From Blastocladiella britannica (lineage: Eukaryota > Blastocladiomycota > Blastocladiomycetes > Blastocladiales > Blastocladiaceae), in NCBI GenBank assembly GCA_025349905.2, contig MU624776.1, forward strand, positions 8,638 through 24,418: a DNA stretch of 15,781 bases. The letters are read 5' to 3'. Positions 8,001 through 15,338 of the stretch are shown here, piece after piece (position 1 is the stretch's first letter; every line of letters begins with the position of its first letter). Position numbers and translations under genes: made by a program. The notes beneath the pieces are model-generated. The model saw only the letters and a list, made by a program, of their open reading frames with translations. It was not told where the DNA came from and did not search any database.

Positions 8001-9561
8001 GCGAGACGATCGTCGACACAAAGAAAATGGCAATACCGTCGGACCCAAGCCCCTCGAACGCGGCGTCGCCGACGGGGAACAAGATGATTCCAAACGACAG
8101 CGCATCGAGCACGTTCAGAATCAGGCCAAGGCAAACTGCGGGAAGAACCGAGAGCGAGTCGAGGGCCACGTCGGTCAGCGCAGAGAGCACGCCACCACTA
8201 CGCGGGGAGGACGAGATGAAGGCGGGGTCAACACTGTACGACGATTCCTGGTGTTGCAACAAGGGCTGGCGCTCATCGGAAGTCACCGGCTCCTGATCGT
8301 GGTCAGTGCGGTGCTGGTGACGGCGCCGGCGATGGTGCTGCTGCTGTGTCGACGACTCGGCATTGTGCACGTTGCTCAACCCATGCGGGCGACGCTTACT
8401 CGTAGTGTGCCCATGCGCATGAGCAGCCGCCGCGGCGGGCGACGGTCCCGATTCGTCGTGGCCGGGGAAAAATGCCGACCCGGCCTCACCACCAAAGAAC
8501 CCGACGGTCTCGGCCGGCGTGCCGTACGGCGCCCTGGCACCATCGGCACCAAGGGTCGCGGCCTTGGCGCCATCCATTGCCCCCGATGGCGCAGCGTGCA
8601 CGGCGGCGGCCAGCGCGGCGGCATTGAACTCGGCATCGGCGACACGGCGGCGGGCGGCTGCGGTCGCGTACGACGACGAGTGGGTGGCAGAGGCGGCAGC
8701 ATGGTGCCGTTTCTTGGAGGCGCTTTCTTTTTCGTCCTCATCTTGGCGCTGAAGGTCAGGAGCAGCAGGAGGCGCCCCGAGCGGGCCACCAAACGACGTC
8801 GAGACCGACGAGTTGGGTGCGGCGGGCGTCGCCGACTGGCATGATCCCGAACAGTAAGGGAACGACGAGCTGGTGGTGCACGAGCATCCAGCAGCGCCAT
8901 TGCTGTTAGCTCCAACCGTCGCTGAGGGGTGCAGGTGCAGCAAGGCCGAGAGCGTCGATTCGGTGCGAGCCACCGTGGCGCCTCCACTTGCCCCGCTACC
9001 GCTACCGCTACCGCTACCGCCACTTCCAGAACTGGCAGGCTGGGCACCAGGAGGCAAGATGGAGCTAACGTCGCCATTCGACTCTTGACGCCTCAGAGCT
9101 GCAGCCACGTGCGCGGGGGGCGACGCCGACAGCACCGTGGTGGTAAACGGCGACCGCGGACGCGTCCCCGCCAACGGACTGCTCATGGACATGGACGTGG
9201 CGCCCAGAGCCAGCGACATCGCGCGCACCGACGCCGCCGACGTCAGCGACGACGTGGTTGCACCACCATTGCCACCGTTGTGACCGGAAATGCCCGACGC
9301 CTGCGACACGTATGACCGGCCGGCGATCAGGGCCGGCGCCGTGGGGCTGTTGTTGTGGTTGTTGTTGCTGCCGTTGGTGAGGAGGTGAGGTGGGGTCGAC
9401 AGAGGTGGGGAAGAGGGCGTCGAAGACACGGGCCAGGCGCCGGTCGGGGTGCTCGAGGGCGGGGACATGGGCGTGGACCGGGGATTATGAGTGCTGTTGC
9501 TGCCACCAGTGGTAGGAGGAGAGCGGCGCGAGGCGGCCGACTTGGGCGCGGACGCCGGCAT
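5074..9561 (-). CDS. SulP-family transporter with STAS and cNMP-binding-like domains (Vsb1/YGR125W-like)
   Basis: Three exons, 9561-7733, 7671-6864 and 6804-5074, joined by two GT-AG introns, give 1455 residues. ATG at 9561 (context CACACCATGCC) is preferred; the frame upstream has only a GTG. Residues 1-460 are low-complexity, rich in Ser, Pro, Ala, Gly and Asn, and end in a His/Arg-rich patch and an acidic dileucine motif ERQPLL (430-435). The SulP membrane core starts about residue 465 (LPAVCLGLILNVLDALSFGI) and continues across both introns (SIGGVGYFLLQTAIEV at the first junction; ILSMALLGFTEGVGIGLILA at the second). A STAS domain centres on 1052-1075 (YLVLDF, DIDFSAGEAF). The last about 220 residues resemble a cyclic-nucleotide-binding fold (PPGAVLWRTGDPADSVLFVLRG) but lack the usual FGE...R-A phosphate-binding pattern, so ligand binding is doubtful. 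This order matches fungal YGR125W; yeast Vsb1 acts at the vacuole in basic amino acid storage. The substrate here is inferred. Confidence 0.92.
6805..6863 (-). other. Intron 2 of the SulP gene (59 bases)
   Basis: Read on the - strand it begins GTATCTATTG and ends GAATTAAAG, with a good branch-point sequence (AAACTAACC) near the 3' end. Removal is in phase 0 and gives ILSMALLGFTEGVG. Unspliced, the frame stops inside it at TAA. Confidence 0.93.
7672..7732 (-). other. Intron 1 of the SulP gene (61 bases)
   Basis: Read on the - strand it begins GTACTTATAT and ends ATGAAACAG. Removal joins GG to A inside a codon (phase 2) and produces GGVGYFLLQTAIEV, the expected SulP core sequence. Without splicing the frame runs into unrelated sequence. 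Confidence 0.93.
8995..9018 (-). repeat. Hexanucleotide repeat (GCTACC x4) in the SulP N-terminal region
   Basis: Four perfect GCTACC units (+ strand) encode an alternating Gly-Ser run in the low-complexity N-terminus of the transporter. The unit is a multiple of three, so length change keeps frame. Confidence 0.85.
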
Positions 9562-9750
9562 GGTGTGTGAAAAAAAATTCACGCGTTATCAACAAGACGA
9601 GAGGGTTTGTGAAAGAGAAGCCTGGACCGAACGGGCGACGGGACGGACGGGCGGCGATGTGCGATAAAGGCACGCGTCGTATTTAAACGCGTGCAGTTCG
9701 GCGGTGGCGGCGGCACATGCAATGAAACGAACACGAAAAAAAAACCTTAT
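9562..9750 (-). promoter_or_regulatory. Promoter/5' region of the SulP gene with three ACGCGT motifs
   Basis: This 189-base spacer lies between the stop of the upstream - strand gene and the SulP ATG. A TATA-like TTTAAATA (9680-9687) is about 120 bases before the ATG and is flanked on both sides by ACGCGT (9672-9677 and 9687-9692); a third ACGCGT is at 9581-9586. ACGCGT is the MCB element bound by MBF-type cell-cycle regulators in fungi. The hexamer also occurs in coding parts of this CG-rich window, so the match is suggestive only. Confidence 0.4.
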
Positions 9751-12174
9751 TCATTCGCTATCACTCTCGGTCGCAAACTCGGGGTCAAAGAAGCTGTCGT
9801 CCTCGCTGTCATCATCGTAGTCGTACTCGCTGTACTGCGACGAAACGACTGACTGGAGATCATCGTCATCGTCAGCATCGTGCGACGGTGACCACAGCCA
9901 TACGTCAGTTGGTCCGCCAACCAGTCGCACGCCGCCGGGCTGCGAGCCCACCGGATCAATCTTGAACAAACCATGTGGCTCATCCTCGCGGACGATTCGC
10001 CACACGGGCCCACTTGGCAGCTGATCCCACTCGGCCAGCAGCTCCCCACGGGGCAGCGACCGTTGCAGCTCATGCCACCACTTGAACATCAGCTGTTGAT
10101 TCTCGAGCTCGTCATACCGCGATGGTTCTGGGATATACTGGAGGCTGTACTTGAGAGGAGCGCGGCGACGCGTGTGCAGCGTCCGCCACCACTGCAGGAC
10201 GGGGATCTGAAATTCATCCATGGCGGCCATCATGGTTTCGGACGTGTGCACGAACGGTACCAAGCGAGGGTGCGAGCGGGACCGCCACCACCACCACTCG
10301 AGGCAATCTACTCGGCCCTCGGCGCACGCGATCCATAGCAAGTCCTCTTCGCCCGCAATCGGGAGCAAGCCCGCATGCTGGGCCATCGCAAACCACGTCT
10401 CCAGGATCTCGGCTGACTGCGCACCCTTCATGGCTTCAACCACCAGCGAGGTCGTCAATATACTAGAACGGACCAGCTGGTCCACAAATTTAGGCATCGC
10501 CAGCATTTCCTGCAGCGCCAGCGCGTCGTTGGCTTTGGCCAGTTGTTGCAGCACCTGCCGATTGGCTAGTACACGATACGCACCCAGGTAATCGGTCGCG
10601 TTCTGGCCCCACCACAAGATATGCGTCACGGGGAGTTCAAACAGCCCGACTTCAAAGATCATGTCCAGGTCATGGATATCCACAGGCTTTTCGGCGTTGG
10701 CAGCAATGCGTGGCAGCACCCACTCGAGCGCGTCGGTGGTCTTGCACTGGGACGCGACCTTGAACATCCATAAGCAGTCCTTTTTTTCAGAGTCGCTGGC
10801 AATCGTGTCCCACCACCATTCCAAAATATCCTTGGTCGCGGCGCTGCCATCCAAGTTCTCAAACAGATTGTCCTTCCAGCGGTAGTTGAAATACTTTTCG
10901 CCGTGGCCGTTGTCGGCTTTAAACCACCGCCACCACCACTGCAAGGAAGCGAGCCAGCCGCGCCGGATCGCGTCGGCAATGGCCAGCACCATCACTTCCG
11001 CGATTCCCAATCGATCATGGTCATGCCACCAGTCGAGTACAGCGCACGACTCGACACGCACGTCCTCCAGGAACGCTGCCCACTCGTCGTCAAACTCGTA
11101 AAGCGAAGCCGCGTAGTTCTGGATCCAGGTCAGCACCGCTGGGTGGCCACGCTGAGTCGCTAGCTGCATCGCGCGTCCCATGTCCAGGTTCAAGGACGCG
11201 AACCGCGCGTACTCGCCGCCCGGGTGATTTGCGCCGGCTTTCACTGCCTCTTGCCACATTTCCAATAGCGCAACGTTCCCATGGGCCGCGGCACACAGCA
11301 GACCGCTCCCGCCCGACGGCACAAAATTGTACGTGGCGCCGTCGGGGCCTGGAACACCGGCGTGCATCAGCATCCAGGCCAGCGTCTCGCGACTGCCGGC
11401 ACGCATGATTCGGGAGAAATAGACCATTCGGGTGGTCCATTCCCTAGGTCGGTCGATGGTCGGCGCGGTCGGAAGCCATTCGAGTACATGCATGCGATTG
11501 TGCGCGGCCGCGGTCTCGGAAATCACATCCGAGTTGAATCGGAGGACGGGATCGAGGGACGTGGCGCGAGAATGGCTCCATTGCAGCACGTCAATGTGGC
11601 CGGCGGCGGCCGCGGCCTTTTGGATGATCAGCAGCGCGGCTTCGGGGGTCGGTACCGCTGCCCACAGTTCAGCGTCTTTGCCGTGGTTGATGATGGACCA
11701 CAGCCAGTCCAGCACTGCAAGAGCGCGAGCAGAACCAGCAGACCGTAAAGTAGCGCGCACAGCGGCCTCGCTCCAAAACGCGGCCGCACCCAGGGCCGGG
11801 CGTGTCCGCACCCACTCCAAAACCGAAACGAAATCAGACGCAGCGGCAGCGACCATGATCGAGCGCACGGTGCGCATGAGCGTGAATGTCGAGAACTGCT
11901 GGAGTAGCCACAGGGCCGTCTCGGCGTCCGGGGCGACGCGGAGTACGGCCGCGGGCCGAAGGGACTCGTACCCGCGCCGAAGCACTGCGCGGTGCATGCC
12001 GTGGGCCAGCGAGCGCGGGGCCACACGGGCCAGGGTCAACGCATGGGTGCGGTCAAAACCAGTGCGCACAGCGTCCACCAGCACCGCGTTGATGATATCG
12101 CACGGCAGGTGCAGGATTGTCATGGGGTACGGCGAGGTGGGCTTGCCGACTTGCCTCTTTCGACCGACTTGCAT
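9751..12174 (-). CDS. Large ankyrin-like WW-repeat protein with F-box-like start and acidic tail
   Basis: A single open frame from ATG at 12174 to TGA at 9751-9753 gives 807 residues; a second ATG at 12123 would give 790. Neither ATG has a strong context. The second directly precedes ILHLPCDIINAVLVDAVR, which resembles the start of an F-box (LP-x-D-I-x-x-x-V-L). About seventeen divergent repeats follow, each with an L-x-W or L-x-W-W core: VLEWVRTRP, VLDWLWSII, VLQWSHSRA, VLEWLPTAP, VLDWWHDHD, LQWWWRWFK, ILEWWWDTI, CLEWWWWRS and VLQWWRTLH. Their spacing and helical look fit degenerate ankyrin units, so a protein-binding scaffold is likely, and with a true F-box it could be an SCF ligase adaptor (inference). 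The last about 40 residues are Asp/Glu/Ser-rich and end ATESDSE. The frame is unbroken, unlike the related gene at 847. It lies head-to-head with the gene at 12191. An AATAAG sequence follows the stop. Confidence 0.85.
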   Translation of the reverse strand: MQVGRKRQVGKPTSPYPMTILHLPCDIINAVLVDAVRTGFDRTHALTLARVAPRSLAHGMHRAVLRRGYESLRPAAVLRVAPDAETALWLLQQFSTFTLMRTVRSIMVAAAASDFVSVLEWVRTRPALGAAAFWSEAAVRATLRSAGSARALAVLDWLWSIINHGKDAELWAAVPTPEAALLIIQKAAAAAGHIDVLQWSHSRATSLDPVLRFNSDVISETAAAHNRMHVLEWLPTAPTIDRPREWTTRMVYFSRIMRAGSRETLAWMLMHAGVPGPDGATYNFVPSGGSGLLCAAAHGNVALLEMWQEAVKAGANHPGGEYARFASLNLDMGRAMQLATQRGHPAVLTWIQNYAASLYEFDDEWAAFLEDVRVESCAVLDWWHDHDRLGIAEVMVLAIADAIRRGWLASLQWWWRWFKADNGHGEKYFNYRWKDNLFENLDGSAATKDILEWWWDTIASDSEKKDCLWMFKVASQCKTTDALEWVLPRIAANAEKPVDIHDLDMIFEVGLFELPVTHILWWGQNATDYLGAYRVLANRQVLQQLAKANDALALQEMLAMPKFVDQLVRSSILTTSLVVEAMKGAQSAEILETWFAMAQHAGLLPIAGEEDLLWIACAEGRVDCLEWWWWRSRSHPRLVPFVHTSETMMAAMDEFQIPVLQWWRTLHTRRRAPLKYSLQYIPEPSRYDELENQQLMFKWWHELQRSLPRGELLAEWDQLPSGPVWRIVREDEPHGLFKIDPVGSQPGGVRLVGGPTDVWLWSPSHDADDDDDLQSVVSSQYSEYDYDDDSEDDSFFDPEFATESDSE

Positions 12175-12190
12175 TCAACAACGGAAAGAA
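12124..12190. promoter_or_regulatory. Very short divergent promoter/5' region
   Basis: The two divergent start codons are 16 bases apart if the - strand gene starts at 12174, or 67 if it starts at 12123. Either way the core promoters must overlap the neighbouring transcript or coding sequence. The + strand ATG at 12191 has a strong context (AAAGAAATGG). No TATA box is visible in the gap. Confidence 0.45.
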
Positions 12191-14422
12191 ATGGTCGCAA
12201 ACGAGATTGAACAGCAGTACCCTCGAACACAACAACCACCTCTCGGAGGACTGGACCTGGACCGCATCCCTTTCAAGCGGCCGTTTAAGGCGTCGGTGGG
12301 CCCGTCCAAGCCTGCTCCTGCACCCACCACTGAAGGTGGTCACGAAACCACTGATGTGACCCTTGCCGGTACGAACACCTCTGAATTCGGCAAGTACCTT
12401 CGCTTATAATAAAGTAAAATAGTCACATTTGACATCGAGACCCCCTCCCGCGCCTGGACCACGCGCTTTGACACGTCGGCCACCGCTTTACTGGTTGCCA
12501 ATAATGGCCTCCCGCTGGACACCACCGACCTCGTCTCGCAGTTACCGCGCACCAGCCTCGGTGCCGTGCTCGGCCGTATCGAGTCCCATATGCCTGGTGG
12601 TCCGCTTGCAGTCACGTACGTTGCCGCGTCGGGCCGGTCCATTGACGTGACCTCGCAGCAGCACCTGGACGCGGTGGTGGCGGCCGAGCTGGTGGGTACT
12701 GTGGGCAAGAGCGTGCTTCTGACACCCGGCCACCCTGTGGTGCTGGCGGTGACGGTGCATTTAGTGGTTGTTGAGACCAAAGCGACTGGCGGCGATGGCA
12801 TGCGGTCCGACTCGGCCTTGGACTTGCCGCCGCAAGTGGCCACGCTCACGCGCCCTGGTGTTGCTGTGGACGCGGACTTGCCGCCTCAAATGGCTCCTGG
12901 CGTGGATGCCAACCTCCCGCCGCAAATGGCGACAATGGTGGATATGGACCTGCCGCCCCAGATGGCTACTTTGGTGCGCCGTCCCATTGACGGGTCTGCG
13001 GCCATGCACCTTCCCCCGCAACTCTCTGGTAACGGTTATGCCGATGGCACCGCGCCGCTGTTCCCAGCCCCAGCCCAAGTTCCCTCGTCCACTGGCGGGA
13101 GCACGTACTTGGCCGACAAACCAGGCAAACCGACGCCCGCACAACTGATGCGCGCTCCTACTCCCGAGGAGGCGTCTAAAGCGTTCGATTTTGCGGCCTT
13201 GGACACGTGGCTCACCTGGCACATTGACTACGGCGTGCAGCTGCATTACACGCACGAAATTGTCGACTGGGCGTGCGCGGATGCGACCCGGTTTTCCGTC
13301 GCGCAGTGGTGGTGGGACGCGTACACCAAGCACGGGATCGAGTTTCGGTTCTCGACATGGGCTGCCGACAACGCGTCTGCGGGTGGACACCTCGGACCCC
13401 TCAAGTGGCTCTGGTCGATCCACCAGCACCACGGCATGCCGTTCAAATACACCGAGTATGCGCTCACGGCCGCCTCAGGTGGGGGATTCGTCGATATTTT
13501 ATCGTGGTTTGGCCAGGCGCACACGGCGCACGGTCTCGAGCTCAAGTACGCCGCCGCAGCGATCGACGACGCGAGCGCGGCGGGATTCATTCCGGTTCTA
13601 GAATGGCGCGTTATGTTTTCAGCATTTTTTTTTTTTTTTTGGATCAAGGGCACTGACAAAATTTTGAGTAGGTGGCTGAGTGCAGCGTCGCGGTACCGGC
13701 TCGAGCTCAGGTACTCGGCCGACGCCGTAAATGCCGCCGCCCGCGCGCGCCGCTGGGACGTGCTCGCCTGGTGGCGCCGCGCCGCCGAGTCCAACCCGTC
13801 TATCATCACGCTCAAGTACGATCCGGCCGCGCTTTCGGCGCCCGCACGCACCGCCCTCGGGCTGCCCATGCTCACCTCTGGGACCAGCAGCACTCCAACC
13901 CTGCCGACCCGTTCTCCCACCCTCATGTCGCGGCCTACTCTCAGTGGGTTCGGAAGTGCCGATTACCCTACTCCTCTGCCACAGTCGCTGCCCTTGGAGC
14001 CTCAGACTCCAATCGCTGCTGGTCCACCGCAGCCGTTGCGCGCGGCATCATCGTCGTCAACGTACCCGGGCCTCATGTCGCCGCCGCCGTATGCGTCCTT
14101 TAGCTCTTCCACTCCTGCGGCCTCACTCGCTCCCACTTCCGGGTACCCTGGCCACCATCGGCCCGTGTCCGTTCCAGCCACCCCAATGGAAACATCCACC
14201 TCCGCGTACCTGCTGACGCCTGTAGTGATGGTCGAGCCCGAGCCGGAGGTGCCAGTACGCCAACTGAATTGGTGGCAGCGGCAGACGACCGGCGGCAAGA
14301 TCGTGATGGTGGTTGCGGTACTGTGGATCATTGGCGCGTCATCGTCGAACGAGTACTGGACGATTGGGATTCTGGCGGCGGCGCTTATGGTGTACTGGTA
14401 CTGTGCGCGTCGTAACAGCTGA
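12191..14422 (+). CDS. WW-repeat (ankyrin-like) protein with predicted C-terminal membrane hairpin
   Basis: Three exons, 12191-12368, 12423-13605 and 13672-14422, give 703 residues ending at TGA. Residues 1-60 are Pro-rich. Residues 60-180 form a possibly globular domain (TFDIETPSRAW, PLAVTYVAASGRSIDV) with a faint PB1-like look that I cannot confirm. Residues 193-260 hold five LPPQ(M/V/L) motifs. Residues about 313-518 are ankyrin-like WW repeats, including five 33-residue units (VAQWWW..., PLKWLW..., ILSWFG..., VLEWWL..., VLAWWR...). A Ser/Pro-rich linker follows, then two predicted membrane segments, about 662-678 (IVMVVAVLWIIGA) and 684-700 (WTIGILAAALMVYWY), and a short basic end. The likely form is a scaffold with the repeats held at a membrane, probably facing the cytosol (inference). 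Start: ATG 12191 has the best context, although the frame is open upstream because that DNA is antisense to the neighbour. A small membrane-protein gene begins 91 bases downstream. Confidence 0.85.
12369..12422 (+). other. Intron 1 of the membrane WW-repeat gene (54 bases)
   Basis: It begins GTACGAACAC and ends AAAATAG. Removal joins G to TC (phase 1) and gives VTLAVTFDIETPSRAW in an open frame to the next exon. Unspliced, the frame ends at TAA 12407-12409, so splicing is needed. Confidence 0.87.
12821..13024 (+). repeat. Five-fold LPPQ motif repeat in coding sequence
   Basis: The frame encodes DLPPQVA, DLPPQMA, NLPPQMA, DLPPQMA and HLPPQLS at start-to-start spacings of 18, 12, 12 and 20 residues (residues 193-260). 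Synonymous codons differ between copies, so this is not a fresh DNA duplication; the peptide motif appears conserved. Pro-rich motifs of this kind often serve as docking sites, but the partner is unknown. Confidence 0.8.
13298..13858 (+). repeat. Five consecutive 33-residue ankyrin-like WW units
   Basis: Units start at 13298, 13397, 13496, 13595 (interrupted by the 66-base intron) and 13760, at exactly 99 coding bases each. The pattern is [VPI]-[AL]-x-W-[WLF]...G-[ILM]-x-[FL]-[RK]-[FY]...A-x-x-x-A-x-x-G-x. The 33-residue period equals that of ankyrin repeats, but the tandem Trp signature and lack of a clear TPLH motif mark it as a divergent subtype. Confidence 0.82.
13606..13671 (+). other. 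Intron 2 of the membrane WW-repeat gene, apparent GC-AG type (66 bases)
   Basis: It begins GCGCGTTATG and ends TTGAGTAG, with 16 T in a row (13625-13640) and a CTGAC branch-like site near the 3' end. Removal joins TG to G and gives VLEWWLSAASRY, restoring the family motif and an exact 33-residue unit. The nearest frame-keeping GT donor (13615) would leave RVM inside the motif. The segment is a multiple of three without stops, so the unspliced message also stays open and would carry a Phe-rich insert. Confidence 0.7.
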
Positions 14423-14513
14423 ATGAGTGAAAAAAATGCATGCTATATACTTGTGTGAGGATCTAATTTGTTATCGCTTTTTTGACCAAGGCCATCAAAA
14501 ATATAACGACAAT
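14423..14513 (+). promoter_or_regulatory. Short 5' region of the small membrane-protein gene
   Basis: The spacer between two + strand genes is AT-rich and contains TATATA (14444-14449) about 65 bases before the ATG at 14514, plausible as a core promoter. An in-frame ATG at 14436 lies upstream of the TATA-like site and is less likely as a start. Confidence 0.45.
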
Positions 14514-15338
14514 ATGAGCCGCCTCCTGGCACAGCTAGCGTCCACCGACATGACATTCAACCTGCGACTGATTCCCATGGTCCTAGGTGTCGCCGAGCTC
14601 ACGCTCCGAGCTCCCCGAGCGCTCCTGGTGGGCGTCCTGGGCGCCACCACCGTAATAGTGTACCGGGCCGATCTCACGCCCCTCGAGCTGGCCAAAGTGG
14701 TCGCACTGCTCCCGCTCGGTCTCGGATCCCTGCTAACGTACTTGTCGCTCCCACCAGCCACCCGAGCACGGTACCTGGTCCCGTTTACGCGGTACATTAA
14801 CGTGGCGGTGTTTGGCAACATTGCGATGATGCTGTTTACTCCCACGGGCGGGACGGTCCGTGGGGTTGCCGGAAAGCTCACTGCTACCGTGCTCCTGGTC
14901 TGGCTGAGCCAGCAGGCACGCGCCGTGCAGTGGCGGACGGTGCAGGTCCTTGACAATGGTGCGTTCGTGTACCACGCACTGTCCATGCGATGGGTCCTGA
15001 CCCACGCCATCTACCGGTCGGTCCTGCTCACGTTGCCCGCATTCTCGACTCGGCACCGGTACATGGACGCGTTCTCGCTGGCGCTGATGACGGTCTTGTC
15101 GACCCGCATTACAACATCACCACCATTGCCGAGATCCGCGTTCTTTGGACTCGCGGATACGTTGGTCGCACCGTCTTTCGCGGCACTCACGTCGCTGTAC
15201 GCGGTCGTCGGGTGGCAGACGGCCATCAGTGCTGGTGGTCCACTGGTCCTGGACGCATCGGCGGATTGGGCATTGGCGGGGGTCTCGGTGGCCGCCGGTG
15301 GGTATGCACTGTCGCAGGTGCTTTCTCTTACTGCATAA
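14514..15338 (+). CDS. Unrecognised multi-pass membrane protein
   Basis: ATG at 14514, in context ACAATATGA, to TAA at 15336-15338 gives 274 residues with no intron needed. I do not recognise the family. The protein is strongly hydrophobic, with about seven or eight candidate membrane segments: around VLGVAELTLRAPRALLVGVL, VVALLPLGLGSLLTYLSL, YINVAVFGNIAMMLF, LTATVLLVWLSQQA, VLTHAIYRSVLLTLPAF, FSLALMTVLSTRI, FAALTSLYAVVGWQTAI and WALAGVSVAAGGYALSQVL. Polar loops carry Arg residues (PPATRARYL, STRHRYMD). No transporter signature, catalytic motif or clear signal peptide is seen. An upstream in-frame ATG at 14436 would add 26 mostly polar residues. Codon use is GC-rich like the neighbours, which supports a real gene. 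It follows the membrane-anchored WW-repeat gene in the same direction, but a shared function is only a guess. Confidence 0.75.
   Translation: MSRLLAQLASTDMTFNLRLIPMVLGVAELTLRAPRALLVGVLGATTVIVYRADLTPLELAKVVALLPLGLGSLLTYLSLPPATRARYLVPFTRYINVAVFGNIAMMLFTPTGGTVRGVAGKLTATVLLVWLSQQARAVQWRTVQVLDNGAFVYHALSMRWVLTHAIYRSVLLTLPAFSTRHRYMDAFSLALMTVLSTRITTSPPLPRSAFFGLADTLVAPSFAALTSLYAVVGWQTAISAGGPLVLDASADWALAGVSVAAGGYALSQVLSLTA

Noticed and set aside
9562..9582. SulP start at GTG 9582, adding seven residues
   Set aside because: Not an ATG; the ATG at 9561 is next in frame and has a good context.
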